Source: an uncultured Phycisphaerae bacterium (GTDB taxonomy: Bacteria > Planctomycetota > Phycisphaerae > Sedimentisphaerales > Anaerohalosphaeraceae). From it: DNA of 64,000 nt. A program made the position numbers and the translations under genes. The notes beneath the pieces are model-generated. The model was not told the origin of the DNA, searched no databases, and worked only from the letters and a program-made list of their open reading frames with translations. Positions 50,899 through 59,958 of the stretch are shown in pieces. How positions within the stretch are numbered: position 1 is the stretch's first letter; every line of letters starts with the position of its first letter. The stretch is from NCBI GenBank assembly GCA_937949545.1, contig CALEDR010000008.1:1-64000 (forward strand), written 5' to 3'.

Positions 50899-52056
50899 AT
50901 GAAATTGGTTAGGCCGCTTGCCCTGTGGACGGCTCTGGCTGGCATCGCTGTCCTTGCAGGCTGCAAAGACGAAAAATCCCAGCTTCAGCCGGCCGCGACC
51001 CCTGCGCCCGCTGCATCATCCAAACAAGCCGCCGAAAAGGCTGCTCCGGCTCCGGCTGCAGATGCCGTAGTTGTCACAGTCAATGGGCAGGCCATCATGG
51101 AATCCAAAGTCACTCAGGAAGTCGAAAAGCGGATGCAGGCCCGCCTGAAAATGGTTCCGCCGGGAATGGAGGTGCCCCAGGAGCGCATTCAGATGCTTCG
51201 CGACCAGACGCGCCGGCAGGTCACGGAGATGCTCGTGGACCTGGTTCTGATTGATATGGCCCTCAAAGAGAAAAATATTCAGGTTACGCCGGAGCAGGCC
51301 GAGCAGGAAATGAAGAAGTTTGCGGAAGAAAACGGCCTGACCCTCGAAGCAATGACGGAACAGATTGCCGCCGCCGGAATGACCGTGGAGGATGTCAAAG
51401 AACAATTCCTGACCCGCGCCAAAGTTGATGCTCTGATGAAGTCCGAAATGGGCAATCTGAATGCCACGGAGGCAGAGGCGAAAACCTATTACGATGAACA
51501 TCAGGAGGAGTTTGCTCAGCCCGAACTGGTGACCGCCAGCCATATCCTGCTTCGCACGCAGGGCAAGACCGAAGAGGAAAAAGCCCAGATTCGGCAGAAA
51601 ATGGAAGGCATCCTTCAGCGGGCACGGGCGGGCGAGGATTTTGCCGCGCTGGCGAAAGAATATTCGGAAGACCCGGGCTCCAAAGACCGCGGCGGCGAGT
51701 ACACCTTCCCGCGCGGCCAGATGGTCAAGCCCTTTGAGGATGCCGCTTTTGCTCTCGAGAACGGCCAAATCAGCGACATCGTCGAAACCCAGTTCGGCTA
51801 TCACATCATCAAGAGAACCGGTTATAAACAGGCCGGCACCCAGCCCTTCGAAGAAGTCAAAGAAGGTTTAATGGAGCGTCTGACAGACCAGAAGCAGATG
51901 GAAACCTGGCAGGCCCTCAAAGCCCGGCTTCGGGCCGCCGCCAAGATTGAATGGTCACCGGAGGAGCAGGCCCGGCAACAGGCCTTTGAACAGCAGATGG
52001 AGATGATGCAGCAGATGCGCATGCAGCAGGTTCCCGCTCCGCAGCCTCAGCAGTAA
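50899..52056 (+). CDS. Parvulin-type peptidyl-prolyl isomerase lipoprotein (SurA/PrsA-like)
   Basis: A 385-residue periplasmic foldase. The signal peptide ends with the lipobox LAGC. A low-complexity Ala/Pro linker precedes a SurA-N-like helical chaperone part (80-210), then a parvulin domain (about 213-310): ASHILLRTQGKTEEE, AKEYSEDPGSKDRGGEY, FPRGQMVKPFEDAAF and QFGYHIIKRTG. The C-terminus is Gln/Met-rich. ATG 50899 has AGGAAAAGGG just upstream. It probably assists folding of outer-membrane or secreted proteins. Confidence 0.9.
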   Translation: MKLVRPLALWTALAGIAVLAGCKDEKSQLQPAATPAPAASSKQAAEKAAPAPAADAVVVTVNGQAIMESKVTQEVEKRMQARLKMVPPGMEVPQERIQMLRDQTRRQVTEMLVDLVLIDMALKEKNIQVTPEQAEQEMKKFAEENGLTLEAMTEQIAAAGMTVEDVKEQFLTRAKVDALMKSEMGNLNATEAEAKTYYDEHQEEFAQPELVTASHILLRTQGKTEEEKAQIRQKMEGILQRARAGEDFAALAKEYSEDPGSKDRGGEYTFPRGQMVKPFEDAAFALENGQISDIVETQFGYHIIKRTGYKQAGTQPFEEVKEGLMERLTDQKQMETWQALKARLRAAAKIEWSPEEQARQQAFEQQMEMMQQMRMQQVPAPQPQQ

Positions 52057-52075
52057 TATCACGCCCAGCAGATTC

Positions 52076-52111
52076 AGCCGCCGTTTCGGTTTCGCAACGG
52101 CGGCTTTTTTT
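52076..52111 (+). terminator. Intrinsic terminator after the PPIase gene
   Basis: A perfect ten-base-pair stem (AGCCGCCGTT at 52076-52085 with AACGGCGGCT at 52096-52105) followed by a run of T residues, 20 bases past the stop. Confidence 0.92.
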
Positions 52112-52201
52112 CTGCGCTGCGGCCGCTGTGTGTCCTTTTATGGGTCCGCCGGCCGTTTCCGCAAATCCGGAAATCTTCCGAATGTCAGGACAGGCCTTGG
52201 A

Positions 52202-52723
52202 TTACGAGGGGAAGAAACTGTCCCTGTACGGATCGAAGAAATATGGGTCCAGGAGCCGTTCTCTGTCAGCCGGATAAGAAAATTTCAAAATCGTCGGCTC
52301 CGCCAGCCGTAGATAATCCTCCATCTTCATATGAATGGAAACATCATGCTGACCGGCCAGAAAAGAAATCTCTTCATCCTTCAAAAGAGACTGATCCAGC
52401 AAGGTCGGAAGATTGTACAAATGGCCGAAAGGAACTTCCGCCCCGACCTCCGCATCCAGAAACAGCAGGGCCATCTGGTCTTCGTCCGCCAATCGCACCT
52501 GCTGCACGTGAAGGTGTTTCTGGAGTTCGACAAAATCAATCTTTCGGTCCGCCGGAAGCACACACAGATAAAAACGCCCGTCCGCTTCCACAACCACCGT
52601 CTTGGCCACCTGAGGGGCAGGCAGACCCTCTACGCGGGACAGCTGCTCGGCGGTATAAGCCGGTTTGTGGCGAACCATTTCGTACTTTGCCTGCTGCTGG
52701 TTCAGATAATCGATCACATTCAT
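52202..52723 (-). CDS. YbaK/ProX-domain protein (aminoacyl-tRNA deacylase family)
   Basis: A 173-residue protein of the YbaK/EbsC/ProXp group, which hydrolyses mischarged aminoacyl-tRNA in trans. Typical features are an early H-K-P-A-Y-T-A-E-Q segment, VAKTVVVEADGRFYLCVLPADRKID (in pieces) and VPFGHLYNLPTLLDQS. The active-site lysine is the one in AKTV. Start is ATG 52723 with a perfect AAGGAGG; the in-frame extension upstream covers the small membrane gene and is not real. Substrate amino acid is not determined. It forms a likely two-gene unit with the small membrane protein upstream. Confidence 0.85.
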   Translation of the reverse strand: MNVIDYLNQQQAKYEMVRHKPAYTAEQLSRVEGLPAPQVAKTVVVEADGRFYLCVLPADRKIDFVELQKHLHVQQVRLADEDQMALLFLDAEVGAEVPFGHLYNLPTLLDQSLLKDEEISFLAGQHDVSIHMKMEDYLRLAEPTILKFSYPADRERLLDPYFFDPYRDSFFPS

Positions 52724-52761
52724 AAGCACCTCCTTGCTGTATGATGGGTGGAGAAAATGAT

Positions 52762-52953
52762 TTACTGAAAAAAGGAATGCCACAGAGCTTCCGGATGAGG
52801 TTCCGCAAGGAAATAATAGATGAACACACCGAAGGAAATCAGCCCCAGCAGGATAAACAGCCACAGGAGCGGTTGACGTTTCAGTTTGGATGCATATTCC
52901 TGTGCCAGATGGGTCCACGCCGACGTCCAGGGATGGGAATGAATTGCCGTCAT
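52762..52953 (-). CDS. Small single-helix membrane protein
   Basis: A 63-residue protein from ATG 52953 with GGAGG in a good position. A short amphipathic N-terminus rich in His/Trp is followed by one membrane helix (LLWLFILLGLISFGVFIYYFL, residues about 34-53) and a short tail. Nothing else can be said about function. It ends 38 bases before the ybaK-like start and is probably transcribed with it. Confidence 0.6.
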   Translation of the reverse strand: MTAIHSHPWTSAWTHLAQEYASKLKRQPLLWLFILLGLISFGVFIYYFLAEPHPEALWHSFFQ

Positions 52954-53203
52954 GGTTTTGTCCTCCGCATATTTTGTTGACTGCTCGGTCCGTATCCGAT
53001 TTTCGGGTTTCAGACCGTCCCGGTCTTTTCTTGACGCAGCAGGGAGCTCGGAGGTGACAGTTTTATTGTACAAAAAAGCAAGCCGGCCAATCAATCATGT
53101 TCCGCCTTTTTCTCTACGAGGTGTCTGAAAGGGAGGTTTGCAGATTTCTTCGGAGAGAAAAGCCGACAAGTTTTATCGAGACAAGATGACTCCTGAATAG
53201 TGT

Positions 53204-53746
53204 TTACAGTGTGATATTGAGCTGTTCATCCGCCCGGAGCAAAGCTTCGGTTTCGTTTTCCACCAGCTGGCGGATGAGCTCTCGGCGGATGCGGAGTATT
53301 TCCATCCGAAACACTTTTTCTTCGACCTGACCGGCGATAGCCCTCGCCAGCGGACGGTTCAGATGATGCCGACGCATCAGATGCTCGACGATCACGGATT
53401 TGCTCCAGGCTGAAACGCAAGGGCTTTCGTGTGCGGAATCATTGATGACCTCGATGCGCTTGCGCAGCAGCTTTCGCTGCATTCGATGCTGATTGAGGGC
53501 TTCCGCAGCGGCACAATGTCCCGTATCGTGCAGGACCGCCTGAATCATCAGATGAATTTCATCCGACGTGACGGTCCGGCCGGAGGAACCGCTGTGCAGG
53601 TAGTATGTGACAGCCTGGGCCATCTGCTCGGCGGCATACAGATTCGGCTCTCCGGCGGCGCTGAGGGCATGATGAAACGTCCCGAGCACTTTGGTATGAA
53701 GGTAGGGTTCTGCGGTCCCGTCGGTTTTCATCACCCGCACACGCAT
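53204..53746 (-). CDS. ATP-cone domain protein downstream of nrdR
   Basis: A 180-residue protein with AAAGGAA before its ATG. Residues 1-90 match an ATP-cone, the nucleotide-binding module of ribonucleotide reductases and NrdR (V-x-K-T-D-G-T start, then TKVLGTFHHAL and TSDEIHLMIQAVL). The second half (SKSVIVEHLMRRHHLNRPLARAIAGQVEEKV in pieces) looks like a second, partial ATP-cone without the opening K-x-D-G turn. No zinc ribbon and no catalytic domain is present. It follows nrdR by 55 bases on the same strand, so it may sense or buffer (d)ATP in the same circuit. Function is inferred from context. Confidence 0.65.
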   Translation of the reverse strand: MRVRVMKTDGTAEPYLHTKVLGTFHHALSAAGEPNLYAAEQMAQAVTYYLHSGSSGRTVTSDEIHLMIQAVLHDTGHCAAAEALNQHRMQRKLLRKRIEVINDSAHESPCVSAWSKSVIVEHLMRRHHLNRPLARAIAGQVEEKVFRMEILRIRRELIRQLVENETEALLRADEQLNITL

Positions 53747-53801
53747 GGCGATTCCTTTCGACAGAGGTTAAACAGCCGAACGGCTCGGCGAAAGCCGTTC
53801 T

Positions 53802-54296
53802 TTATGACTGTCCGAACAAGCCAGGCTGGTCCGATAGATCCGGCTCCTGAAGAACCTGATGGACCTCATCCAGCAGCTCGCCGGCGTCTTTGAACTCTCG
53901 ATAGACGCTGGCAAAACGGATATAAGCTACTTTATCCACCTTCCGCAAGTGGCGCATTGCCGCCTCGCCCAGAAACCGCGAGGAGACCTCTTTGTCAAAA
54001 TTGCGGAAGACCTCTTCTTCGATTTTGTCGGCAATCTCCTGCATCTGTTCGGCGGACACCGGGCGCTTGTAGCAGGCCTTCTGAAGACCGGCGATAATCT
54101 TTTCCCGTTCGTAGGGAACGCGGGAGCCGTCTTTTTTGATGACACTCAGTTTGTAGGTTTCCCCGACTTTTTCATAAGTGGTAAACCGGCGCTTGCAGAC
54201 CAGGCACTGCCGGCGTCGGCGGATAATCCGCCCTCCCTCGCTGGAGCGCGAGTCAATCACCCGATCCTGGTCTTCTTTGCAGAATGGACAGCGCAC
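53802..54296 (-). CDS. nrdR: Transcriptional repressor NrdR
   Basis: A 164-residue regulator of ribonucleotide reductase genes. The zinc ribbon is MRCPFC...CLVCKRRF (Cys 3, 6, 31, 34) and the ATP-cone follows (VIKKDGSRVPYEREKIIAGL, residues about 52-71, to YREFKD). It binds NrdR boxes when loaded with dATP plus ATP. Length and motifs are canonical. Two box-like sequences lie in its own upstream region. No reductase gene is in the window. Confidence 0.97.
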   Translation of the reverse strand: MRCPFCKEDQDRVIDSRSSEGGRIIRRRRQCLVCKRRFTTYEKVGETYKLSVIKKDGSRVPYEREKIIAGLQKACYKRPVSAEQMQEIADKIEEEVFRNFDKEVSSRFLGEAAMRHLRKVDKVAYIRFASVYREFKDAGELLDEVHQVLQEPDLSDQPGLFGQS

Positions 54297-54675
54297 GAGT
54301 TGGTCCCCAAACTCTTTTTCGCAATGTCGCCGAGCAGCAATACTATATATAGACCCTGCCTATTCAGATATCTTATATATAGCGTTCGGCCGTAAAACTG
54401 TCAACAGCAAATCTGTTAAAAAATGGGACAGGAGGGGAAACATCGTATCCTTCCGGAAGAGAGCCGCTTCTGGACAGGGAGAATCTATCAGTACGGGATG
54501 ACAGAATGAAGCCAAGCTAGCGAGCCCTCAGCAGAGGACATGGCGGCTCCAGAATGCCGCCTAACATTCAGGACCTTCGGACCATAAGCCCCCCCTCGGT
54601 ATTCTGTTTTTCCGGGCGTTTTGGGTCGGAGACCGGTTCTGGTTTTTTGTGATTTTTCTGTTATTTTATAGGCCG
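54297..54675. other. Divergent nrdR/mnmG intergenic region
   Basis: Apart from the NrdR boxes near the nrdR end, the stretch from 54390 to 54675 shows no RNA gene and no coding frame I would trust; the minus frame at 54488-55114 is Arg/Cys-rich and overlaps mnmG. Confidence 0.4.
54340..54385 (-). promoter_or_regulatory. Two candidate NrdR boxes
   Basis: Two AT-rich palindromic sites resemble the NrdR box (consensus around ACACTATATATTGTGT): ATACTATATATAGACC at 54340-54355 and ATCTTATATATAGCGT at 54370-54385. Their cores are exactly 30 bases apart, three helical turns, the typical arrangement for tandem NrdR boxes. They lie 44-89 bases before nrdR, suggesting autoregulation. Confidence 0.65.
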
Positions 54676-56505
54676 ATGAAAAGCGAATATGACATTGTGG
54701 TTGTCGGGGGCGGACATGCGGGAGCGGAAGCGGCCTGGGCGGCCTCGCGGATGGGTGCTCGGACGCTGCTGCTGACGCTGTCGCGCGACACCATCGCCAA
54801 GATGAGCTGCAACCCGGCCATCGGCGGCATCGGCAAGGGCCAGCTGGTTCGCGAAATCGATGCGCTGGGCGGCCTGATGGGCCGGGCCATTGATGCGACG
54901 GGCATTCAGTTCCGCATCCTGAACCGCTCGAAAGGCCCCGCCGTGCAAAGTCCCCGCGCACAGGCCGACAAATACGCCTACAAAGACTGGATTCGCGCCG
55001 CTCTTGAGGGTGCGGACAATCTGGACATTGCGGAAGGAATGGCCGCCGAAATCCTTCTGGCCGGCGGACGCGTTTCAGGTCTGGCCTGTACCGACGGACG
55101 CATCTTTCATGCACCGGCGGTGATTCTGACTACGGGCACCTTTTTAGGCGGCCTCCTGCACTGCGGCCCGGAAAAATGGCCCGGCGGGCGGTTGGGCGAG
55201 CCGGCCTGCAATGAGCTGTCCGACTGTCTGCACCGGCTGGGGCTGACCGTCCGGCGGCTCAAAACCGGCACACCCGTGCGGCTGGACGCACGCACCGTGG
55301 ATTTGGACAAACTGGAGGTCCAGCCGGGCGATGAACCCCCTGTGCCGTTTTCGTTTCTGACGGATTCGATCCGGCAGCCGCAGGTGCCCTGCTGGATTAC
55401 CTACACCAACGAGGCCGTTCACAAACTCCTGCGCGACAACCTCCATCGGGCGCCAATGTTTACCGGTCAGATTGAGTCGGTCGGTCCGCGGTACTGTCCG
55501 AGCATCGAAACCAAAATCGTCCGGTTTGCCGACAAGAGCCGTCATCAGATTTTTCTGGAGCCCGAAGACCGCGCTGTGACGACGATTTACTGCAACGGCA
55601 TCAGCACCTCCGTGCCCAAAGATGTGCAGGAAGAGATGCTGCGGCTGATACCCGGCACCGAAAAGGCCCGGATTGTTCACTATGCGTATGCCATTGAATA
55701 TGACTATTGTCCGGCCACCCAGCTGAAAATCAATCTGGAAAGCCGCCGAATCCCCGGCCTTTTTATGGCGGGCCAAATCAACGGCACCACCGGCTACGAA
55801 GAGGCCGCCGCACTGGGACTGACGGCGGGCATCAACGCCGTCTTGGGTATCCGCGGGCAGGAGCCTTTCGTCCTCGGGCGCGACCAGGCCTATATCGGCG
55901 TGATGCTCGATGACCTGCTGACCCGCGAAATCGATGAGCCATATCGGATGTTCACCTCCCGAGCAGAATACCGACTCACGCTCCGCTCGGACAATGCCGA
56001 TGTGCGGCTGACACCCCTCGGACGGCGGCTGGGTCTGGTGGATGACACCCGCTGGCAGGCCTTCCAAACCAAACAAAAGCAGATGGAGGAGCTGACGGCC
56101 TATCTGCGTTCGGTTCGGGTCTCAGGCAAGACGCTCTGGGAATGGCTCCAGCAGCCCGGTCATCCGCTTTCCGAAGACCTCTGTCGCGACGAAACGGTTC
56201 GGCAGATGAATCTGCCCGGGCAGGTCCTCGAGGCAGTCTCGATTGCCGCCAAATATGAAGGGTATCTCCAGCGTCAGCAGCGGCAAATCGAGCGGTTCCG
56301 CCGGCTTGAGAACGTCCGCCTGCCGGAAGGGCTGGATTATTTCCGGGTCCCGCACCTGCGGTATGAGGCCAAAGAGAAGCTGACGGCCTTTCGCCCGTAC
56401 ACGCTCGGGCAGGCCTCGCGAATCGGCGGGATTACACCTGCGGACATCGACGTGCTGGCCATTTACCTGCGAAAAGCTGTAAGTAGCGCAGAGGAAAAGA
56501 GATAA
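54676..56505 (+). CDS. mnmG: tRNA uridine-5-carboxymethylaminomethyl modification enzyme, GidA
   Basis: A 609-residue FAD enzyme that with MnmE modifies the wobble uridine of several tRNAs. FAD loop VVGGGHAGAEAA (8-19), the signature SCNPAIGGIGKG, the GPKYCPS-like segment PRYCPSIE, and the GLFMAGQINGTTGYEEAAA-type segment are present, and the C-terminal helical domain is complete (ITPADIDVLAIYL). ATG 54676 is chosen over the in-frame ATG 54649 since family members begin right before the FAD strand. Confidence 0.97.
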   Translation: MKSEYDIVVVGGGHAGAEAAWAASRMGARTLLLTLSRDTIAKMSCNPAIGGIGKGQLVREIDALGGLMGRAIDATGIQFRILNRSKGPAVQSPRAQADKYAYKDWIRAALEGADNLDIAEGMAAEILLAGGRVSGLACTDGRIFHAPAVILTTGTFLGGLLHCGPEKWPGGRLGEPACNELSDCLHRLGLTVRRLKTGTPVRLDARTVDLDKLEVQPGDEPPVPFSFLTDSIRQPQVPCWITYTNEAVHKLLRDNLHRAPMFTGQIESVGPRYCPSIETKIVRFADKSRHQIFLEPEDRAVTTIYCNGISTSVPKDVQEEMLRLIPGTEKARIVHYAYAIEYDYCPATQLKINLESRRIPGLFMAGQINGTTGYEEAAALGLTAGINAVLGIRGQEPFVLGRDQAYIGVMLDDLLTREIDEPYRMFTSRAEYRLTLRSDNADVRLTPLGRRLGLVDDTRWQAFQTKQKQMEELTAYLRSVRVSGKTLWEWLQQPGHPLSEDLCRDETVRQMNLPGQVLEAVSIAAKYEGYLQRQQRQIERFRRLENVRLPEGLDYFRVPHLRYEAKEKLTAFRPYTLGQASRIGGITPADIDVLAIYLRKAVSSAEEKR

Positions 56506-56558
56506 AACAAGCTTTTCTTTGCGATACCCCAAAATCGATGAAAAAACGAGCAAAGGCC

Positions 56559-56587
56559 TTGCATTCAACCCCTCCGTCGAGTATCTT
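56559..56587 (+). promoter_or_regulatory. Promoter of the tRNA-Phe gene
   Basis: TTGCAT (56559-56564) and TATCTT (56582-56587) are spaced by 17 bases and end 27 bases before the mature tRNA. Confidence 0.55.
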
Positions 56588-56614
56588 TTATTTTTTCTTT
56601 ACTTGGTTGCCGAC

Positions 56615-56687
<73 letters not shown>

Positions 56688-56817
56688 GTTCTCTATATCA
56701 TTTGTTCCTCTTTTTCTTCCAGTTTTCCCTCTTTCAATCAATTATTAATAAAGTCTTTTGGAAACAAAAACGAGGCGGTGCGTCGGGGGTCAAAATGCCC
56801 CCCAAAGAGGAGCAACC

Positions 56818-58236
56818 ATGAAAAAACAAGAGATTCTGCTGAAAAGCGCTCTCGTTGCGGCGCTGGGGGGCCTGCTGTTCGGCTTTGATACAGCCGTCAT
56901 CTCCGGTGCGGAAAAAACCCTCGAGCAGCTCTACCACAGCCAGTATCTTTCCGCGGCGCAGTGGTTTGGGCGTCCTGACACAGCCGCAGGTCAAAACGAA
57001 GGGGCTCTCCCGATTCTGCAGAGGACTGCTTTTTGGCATGGAATGGTGGTTGCCAGCGCCTTGCTCGGCACGGTTATCGGCTCGCTGCTGTTCGGAAAAC
57101 CCGCCGACCGGTACGGACGGCGGACGATTCTCAAAGTGCTCGGCATTTTCTATTTCGTCTCCGCAGTCGGCAGCGCCCTGGCTTGGGGGATGGTTTCCTT
57201 CAGTGTCTTTCGTTTTATCGGCGGACTGGCGGTCGGCGGGGCCTCCGTAATTTCCCCGCTGTACATCGCCGAGATTTCTCCGGCTCGATTGCGGGGCCGT
57301 CTGGTGGCCATTACCCAATTTAACATCGTTCTGGGGATTCTGCTGGCCTATCTGTCCAATTGGATTATCAGTCTGCTGAATCTGAGGACGTGGGAATGGC
57401 GATGGATGTTCGGCGTTGAGGCTTTTCCGGCGGCGGCATTCTTTCTCCTTTTGTTCGGCGTTCCTCGAAGCCCGCGGTGGCTGGTTGCCCAGGGTCGCCT
57501 CGAAGAGGCCAAAGACGTGCTCAATCAGGTTGGCGCCGACAGCGACAATGTGGAGGAGGAACTGCGGGCGATTCAGAAATCCCTTACGGGCGATGCGGCC
57601 GGCTTAAAGGAGCCGTTTTTCCGCCGCAAGTATCTCAAACCCATTCTGCTGGCGGTGCTGATTGCCGTTTTTAACCAGCTGTCCGGCATCAATGCTCTGA
57701 TTTACTACACGCGGCGGATTTTCGAGATGGCCGGTGCGGAAGGCACCTCCGCCCTGGCCCAGTCGGTCATCATCGGGCTGACCAATCTGGTCTTTACGAT
57801 GGCGGCCCTGGCGGTCATCGACCATTTCGGACGCAAAAAGCTGATGCTGGCCGGCTCCATCGGCTACATCCTCAGCTTGAGCATCGTCGCCTGGGCCTTT
57901 TATTCCGGCGCCGGCGGGGTGATGGTTCTGGCAGGCTTTATCCTTTTTATTGCCGCCCACGCCTTCGGACAAGGAGCCGTTATCTGGGTCTTCATCAGCG
58001 AGATTTTCCCCAACGCCCTTCGGGCCCGCGGACAGGCCCTGGGCAGTTTTACCCACTGGATTATGGCGGCCCTGATTTCTCAAACGTTTCCGATGTTTGC
58101 CGAACAGCTCGGCTGGCGAATCTTCGCCTTGTACGGACTGTGTATGGTCGGCCAGCTCCTTTGGGTGCTGTTTGTGATGCCGGAGACCAAAGGCGTACCG
58201 CTTGAGCAGATCCAGAAAAAACTGATCATTGGATAA
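56818..58236 (+). CDS. Sugar transporter, major facilitator superfamily
   Basis: A 472-residue, twelve-helix sugar porter of the XylE/GLUT family. Family signatures are GGLLFGFDTAVISGA (near 17-31), DRYGRR between helices 2 and 3, PRSPRWL after helix 6, QLSGINALIYY in helix 7 and PETKG at the end. ATG 56818 is preceded by GAGGAG. It is followed by a GH32 gene, so sucrose, fructose or a fructan product is a likely substrate, by context. Confidence 0.92.
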   Translation: MKKQEILLKSALVAALGGLLFGFDTAVISGAEKTLEQLYHSQYLSAAQWFGRPDTAAGQNEGALPILQRTAFWHGMVVASALLGTVIGSLLFGKPADRYGRRTILKVLGIFYFVSAVGSALAWGMVSFSVFRFIGGLAVGGASVISPLYIAEISPARLRGRLVAITQFNIVLGILLAYLSNWIISLLNLRTWEWRWMFGVEAFPAAAFFLLLFGVPRSPRWLVAQGRLEEAKDVLNQVGADSDNVEEELRAIQKSLTGDAAGLKEPFFRRKYLKPILLAVLIAVFNQLSGINALIYYTRRIFEMAGAEGTSALAQSVIIGLTNLVFTMAALAVIDHFGRKKLMLAGSIGYILSLSIVAWAFYSGAGGVMVLAGFILFIAAHAFGQGAVIWVFISEIFPNALRARGQALGSFTHWIMAALISQTFPMFAEQLGWRIFALYGLCMVGQLLWVLFVMPETKGVPLEQIQKKLIIG

Positions 58237-58285
58237 TCCGGCAGGGAGTGCATCAATAAAACGGCCAGAGCGTTTAAGATGAATT

Positions 58286-59758
58286 GTGTTTGCCATCACC
58301 GCCGCCTTTTTCCAGACCGGCTGCGCAAGGTTGTTCGAATGTCCGGCCTGCACAGAGCTGCACCGTCCTAATCCGTCTGTCTTTCGGGCGATGGAATCGA
58401 TGCTGGCTCGGGTGCCCGAGGCCGCCGCCGACCCGACACGTCCGGCGTATCACTTTTCCGCCCCCGCTCAATGGATGAACGACATCAACGGTGTGCTTCA
58501 TTACAGGGGCTACTATCACATCTCTTATCAGCTCAACCCTTACGGCGACCAGTGGGGCACGATGCACTGGGGACGCGCCCGAAGCCGGGATTTGGTGCAC
58601 TGGGAACATCTGCCGATTGCTTTATGGCCCTCCCGCGAAAAAGGCGAAGAGCACGTTTTCTCCGGCTGTCTGACGCTGAATTCCGCAAACCAGCCGCTTA
58701 TTTTCTATACAAGCATCGGGCATCCGCTGCCCGAACAATGGGCAGCCATCGGTTCTCCCGACCTGCTCGTGTGGGATAAATACGCCGGCAATCCCATCCT
58801 GAAAATGGGCGACCACGGCGGCCTTTCGATTGATGAATGGCGGGACCCGTTTGGGTTTCGCACCGAGGGGAAAACCTATCTGGTTCTGGGCGGACAACTG
58901 CCGGCCGGCGAAGGCAGCCCGGCGGCGGCGTTTCTCTATGAAGCCCGGCAGGGGGACCTGCTGACGTGGACTTACAGGGGAATTCTCTTTCGCCATCCGG
59001 ACCCGAAACTGCCCAGCATTGAATGCCCGAACTTTTTTCCTTTAGGCAAACGGTTTGTGATGCTGATTTCGCCGTATGGGCTGGTGGAAATACTTTGTCG
59101 GCGATTTCGATGCAAAACAGGGAACGTTTACTGCTCACTGTCGAGGTCTGGCGGATTTCAGTGAGGACTTTTACAGTACAAACGTTCTGATTGACCGCCG
59201 CGGACGGCGCATCCTGCTGGGCTGGCTTCGGGGGTTTCAGAACACGAAGGGCTGGAATAGCTGTATGTCCCTGCCGCGGATTCTCACCCTTACGAGCCGG
59301 GGAGAACTGCTCCAAATGCCGGCGCCGGAATTAAAATCTCTCCGCGGCCCGCTTTGGCATCAAAAACAAATCCTCCTCGAAAACCAGCGGATTCCTCTCG
59401 ACATTCACGGAAAACAGCTCGAAATCAAAATGAAAATTGTCCCTGCCGGTGCCGCCGAATGCGGTTTGATTGTCCGCTGTCAAAAAGACGGCACCGATGG
59501 ATTGGCGATTACCCGACAGGCAAACCGGCTGACTGTAGGCGGACGAGAGGCGCCCTTGCCGGAGAATGTTCAAGCTGTACTCCATCTGTTTTTAGATAAT
59601 AGTGTTGTGGAAATCTATTTAATAACGGCCGTCAATGCATCAGTCGGGTTTTAGTCCCTTGCCCTGAACAGAATTCGGACTATGTCTATCTGTTTTCAAA
59701 TAAAGGGAAAGCTCGTTTCCAACTCTATCCGGATTTGGCAGTTGAACTCTATCGATAA
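58286..59758 (+). pseudogene. GH32 glycosidase (levanase/invertase-like) broken by two frameshifts
   Basis: The translation in three consecutive frames gives one continuous GH32 fructan/sucrose hydrolase. The first part (58286-59090) has a lipobox-like start (QTGC), the nucleophile segment WMNDINGV, the RDP motif in EWRDPFGF and the acid/base segment IECPNFF. One extra A in the AAA at 59088-59090 shifts the frame; the second part (to about 59610) continues YFVGDFDAKQG. A missing T near 59618 shifts it again; the last part ends in SRVLVP through ELYR with TAA at 59756-59758. Both changes are single-base and in short homopolymers, so sequencing error is as likely as true decay. The GTG start is uncertain. 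Confidence 0.75.
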
Positions 59759-59958
59759 GCAATCCGATCTTTCACAAGATTAACATAACCGGATTATTCC
59801 TTGCTTTAATATAAGGTTTTAGTCTAATTTGATATATTTATCTGTCCATATTATCTCTTTTTTCTTTTTTAGAATTTTTCACAGGTCGTTCATTATCCCT
59901 TAAGGAAGCGGCTTCGGATTGCCGTTTTTCAGGACGAGGGCGATTTGAACGGACAAAT
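59759..59958. other. AT-rich intergenic region before the ECF sigma gene
   Basis: Contains AATCCG and CGGATT as an inverted repeat (59761-59796) that may be a weak terminator for the GH32 gene, then an AT-rich stretch likely to hold the sigma-factor promoter. No gene recognised. Confidence 0.35.

Noticed and set aside
54488-55114. Minus-strand frame of 208 residues upstream of and overlapping mnmG
   Set aside because: It is Arg/Cys/Pro-rich shadow coding opposite a certain gene.
59761-59830. Possible third copy of the ATATAGGCGT/ATTGATAG module before the second ECF sigma gene
   Set aside because: Loose resemblance (AATATAAGG, TTTGATAT), but spacing and key bases do not match.
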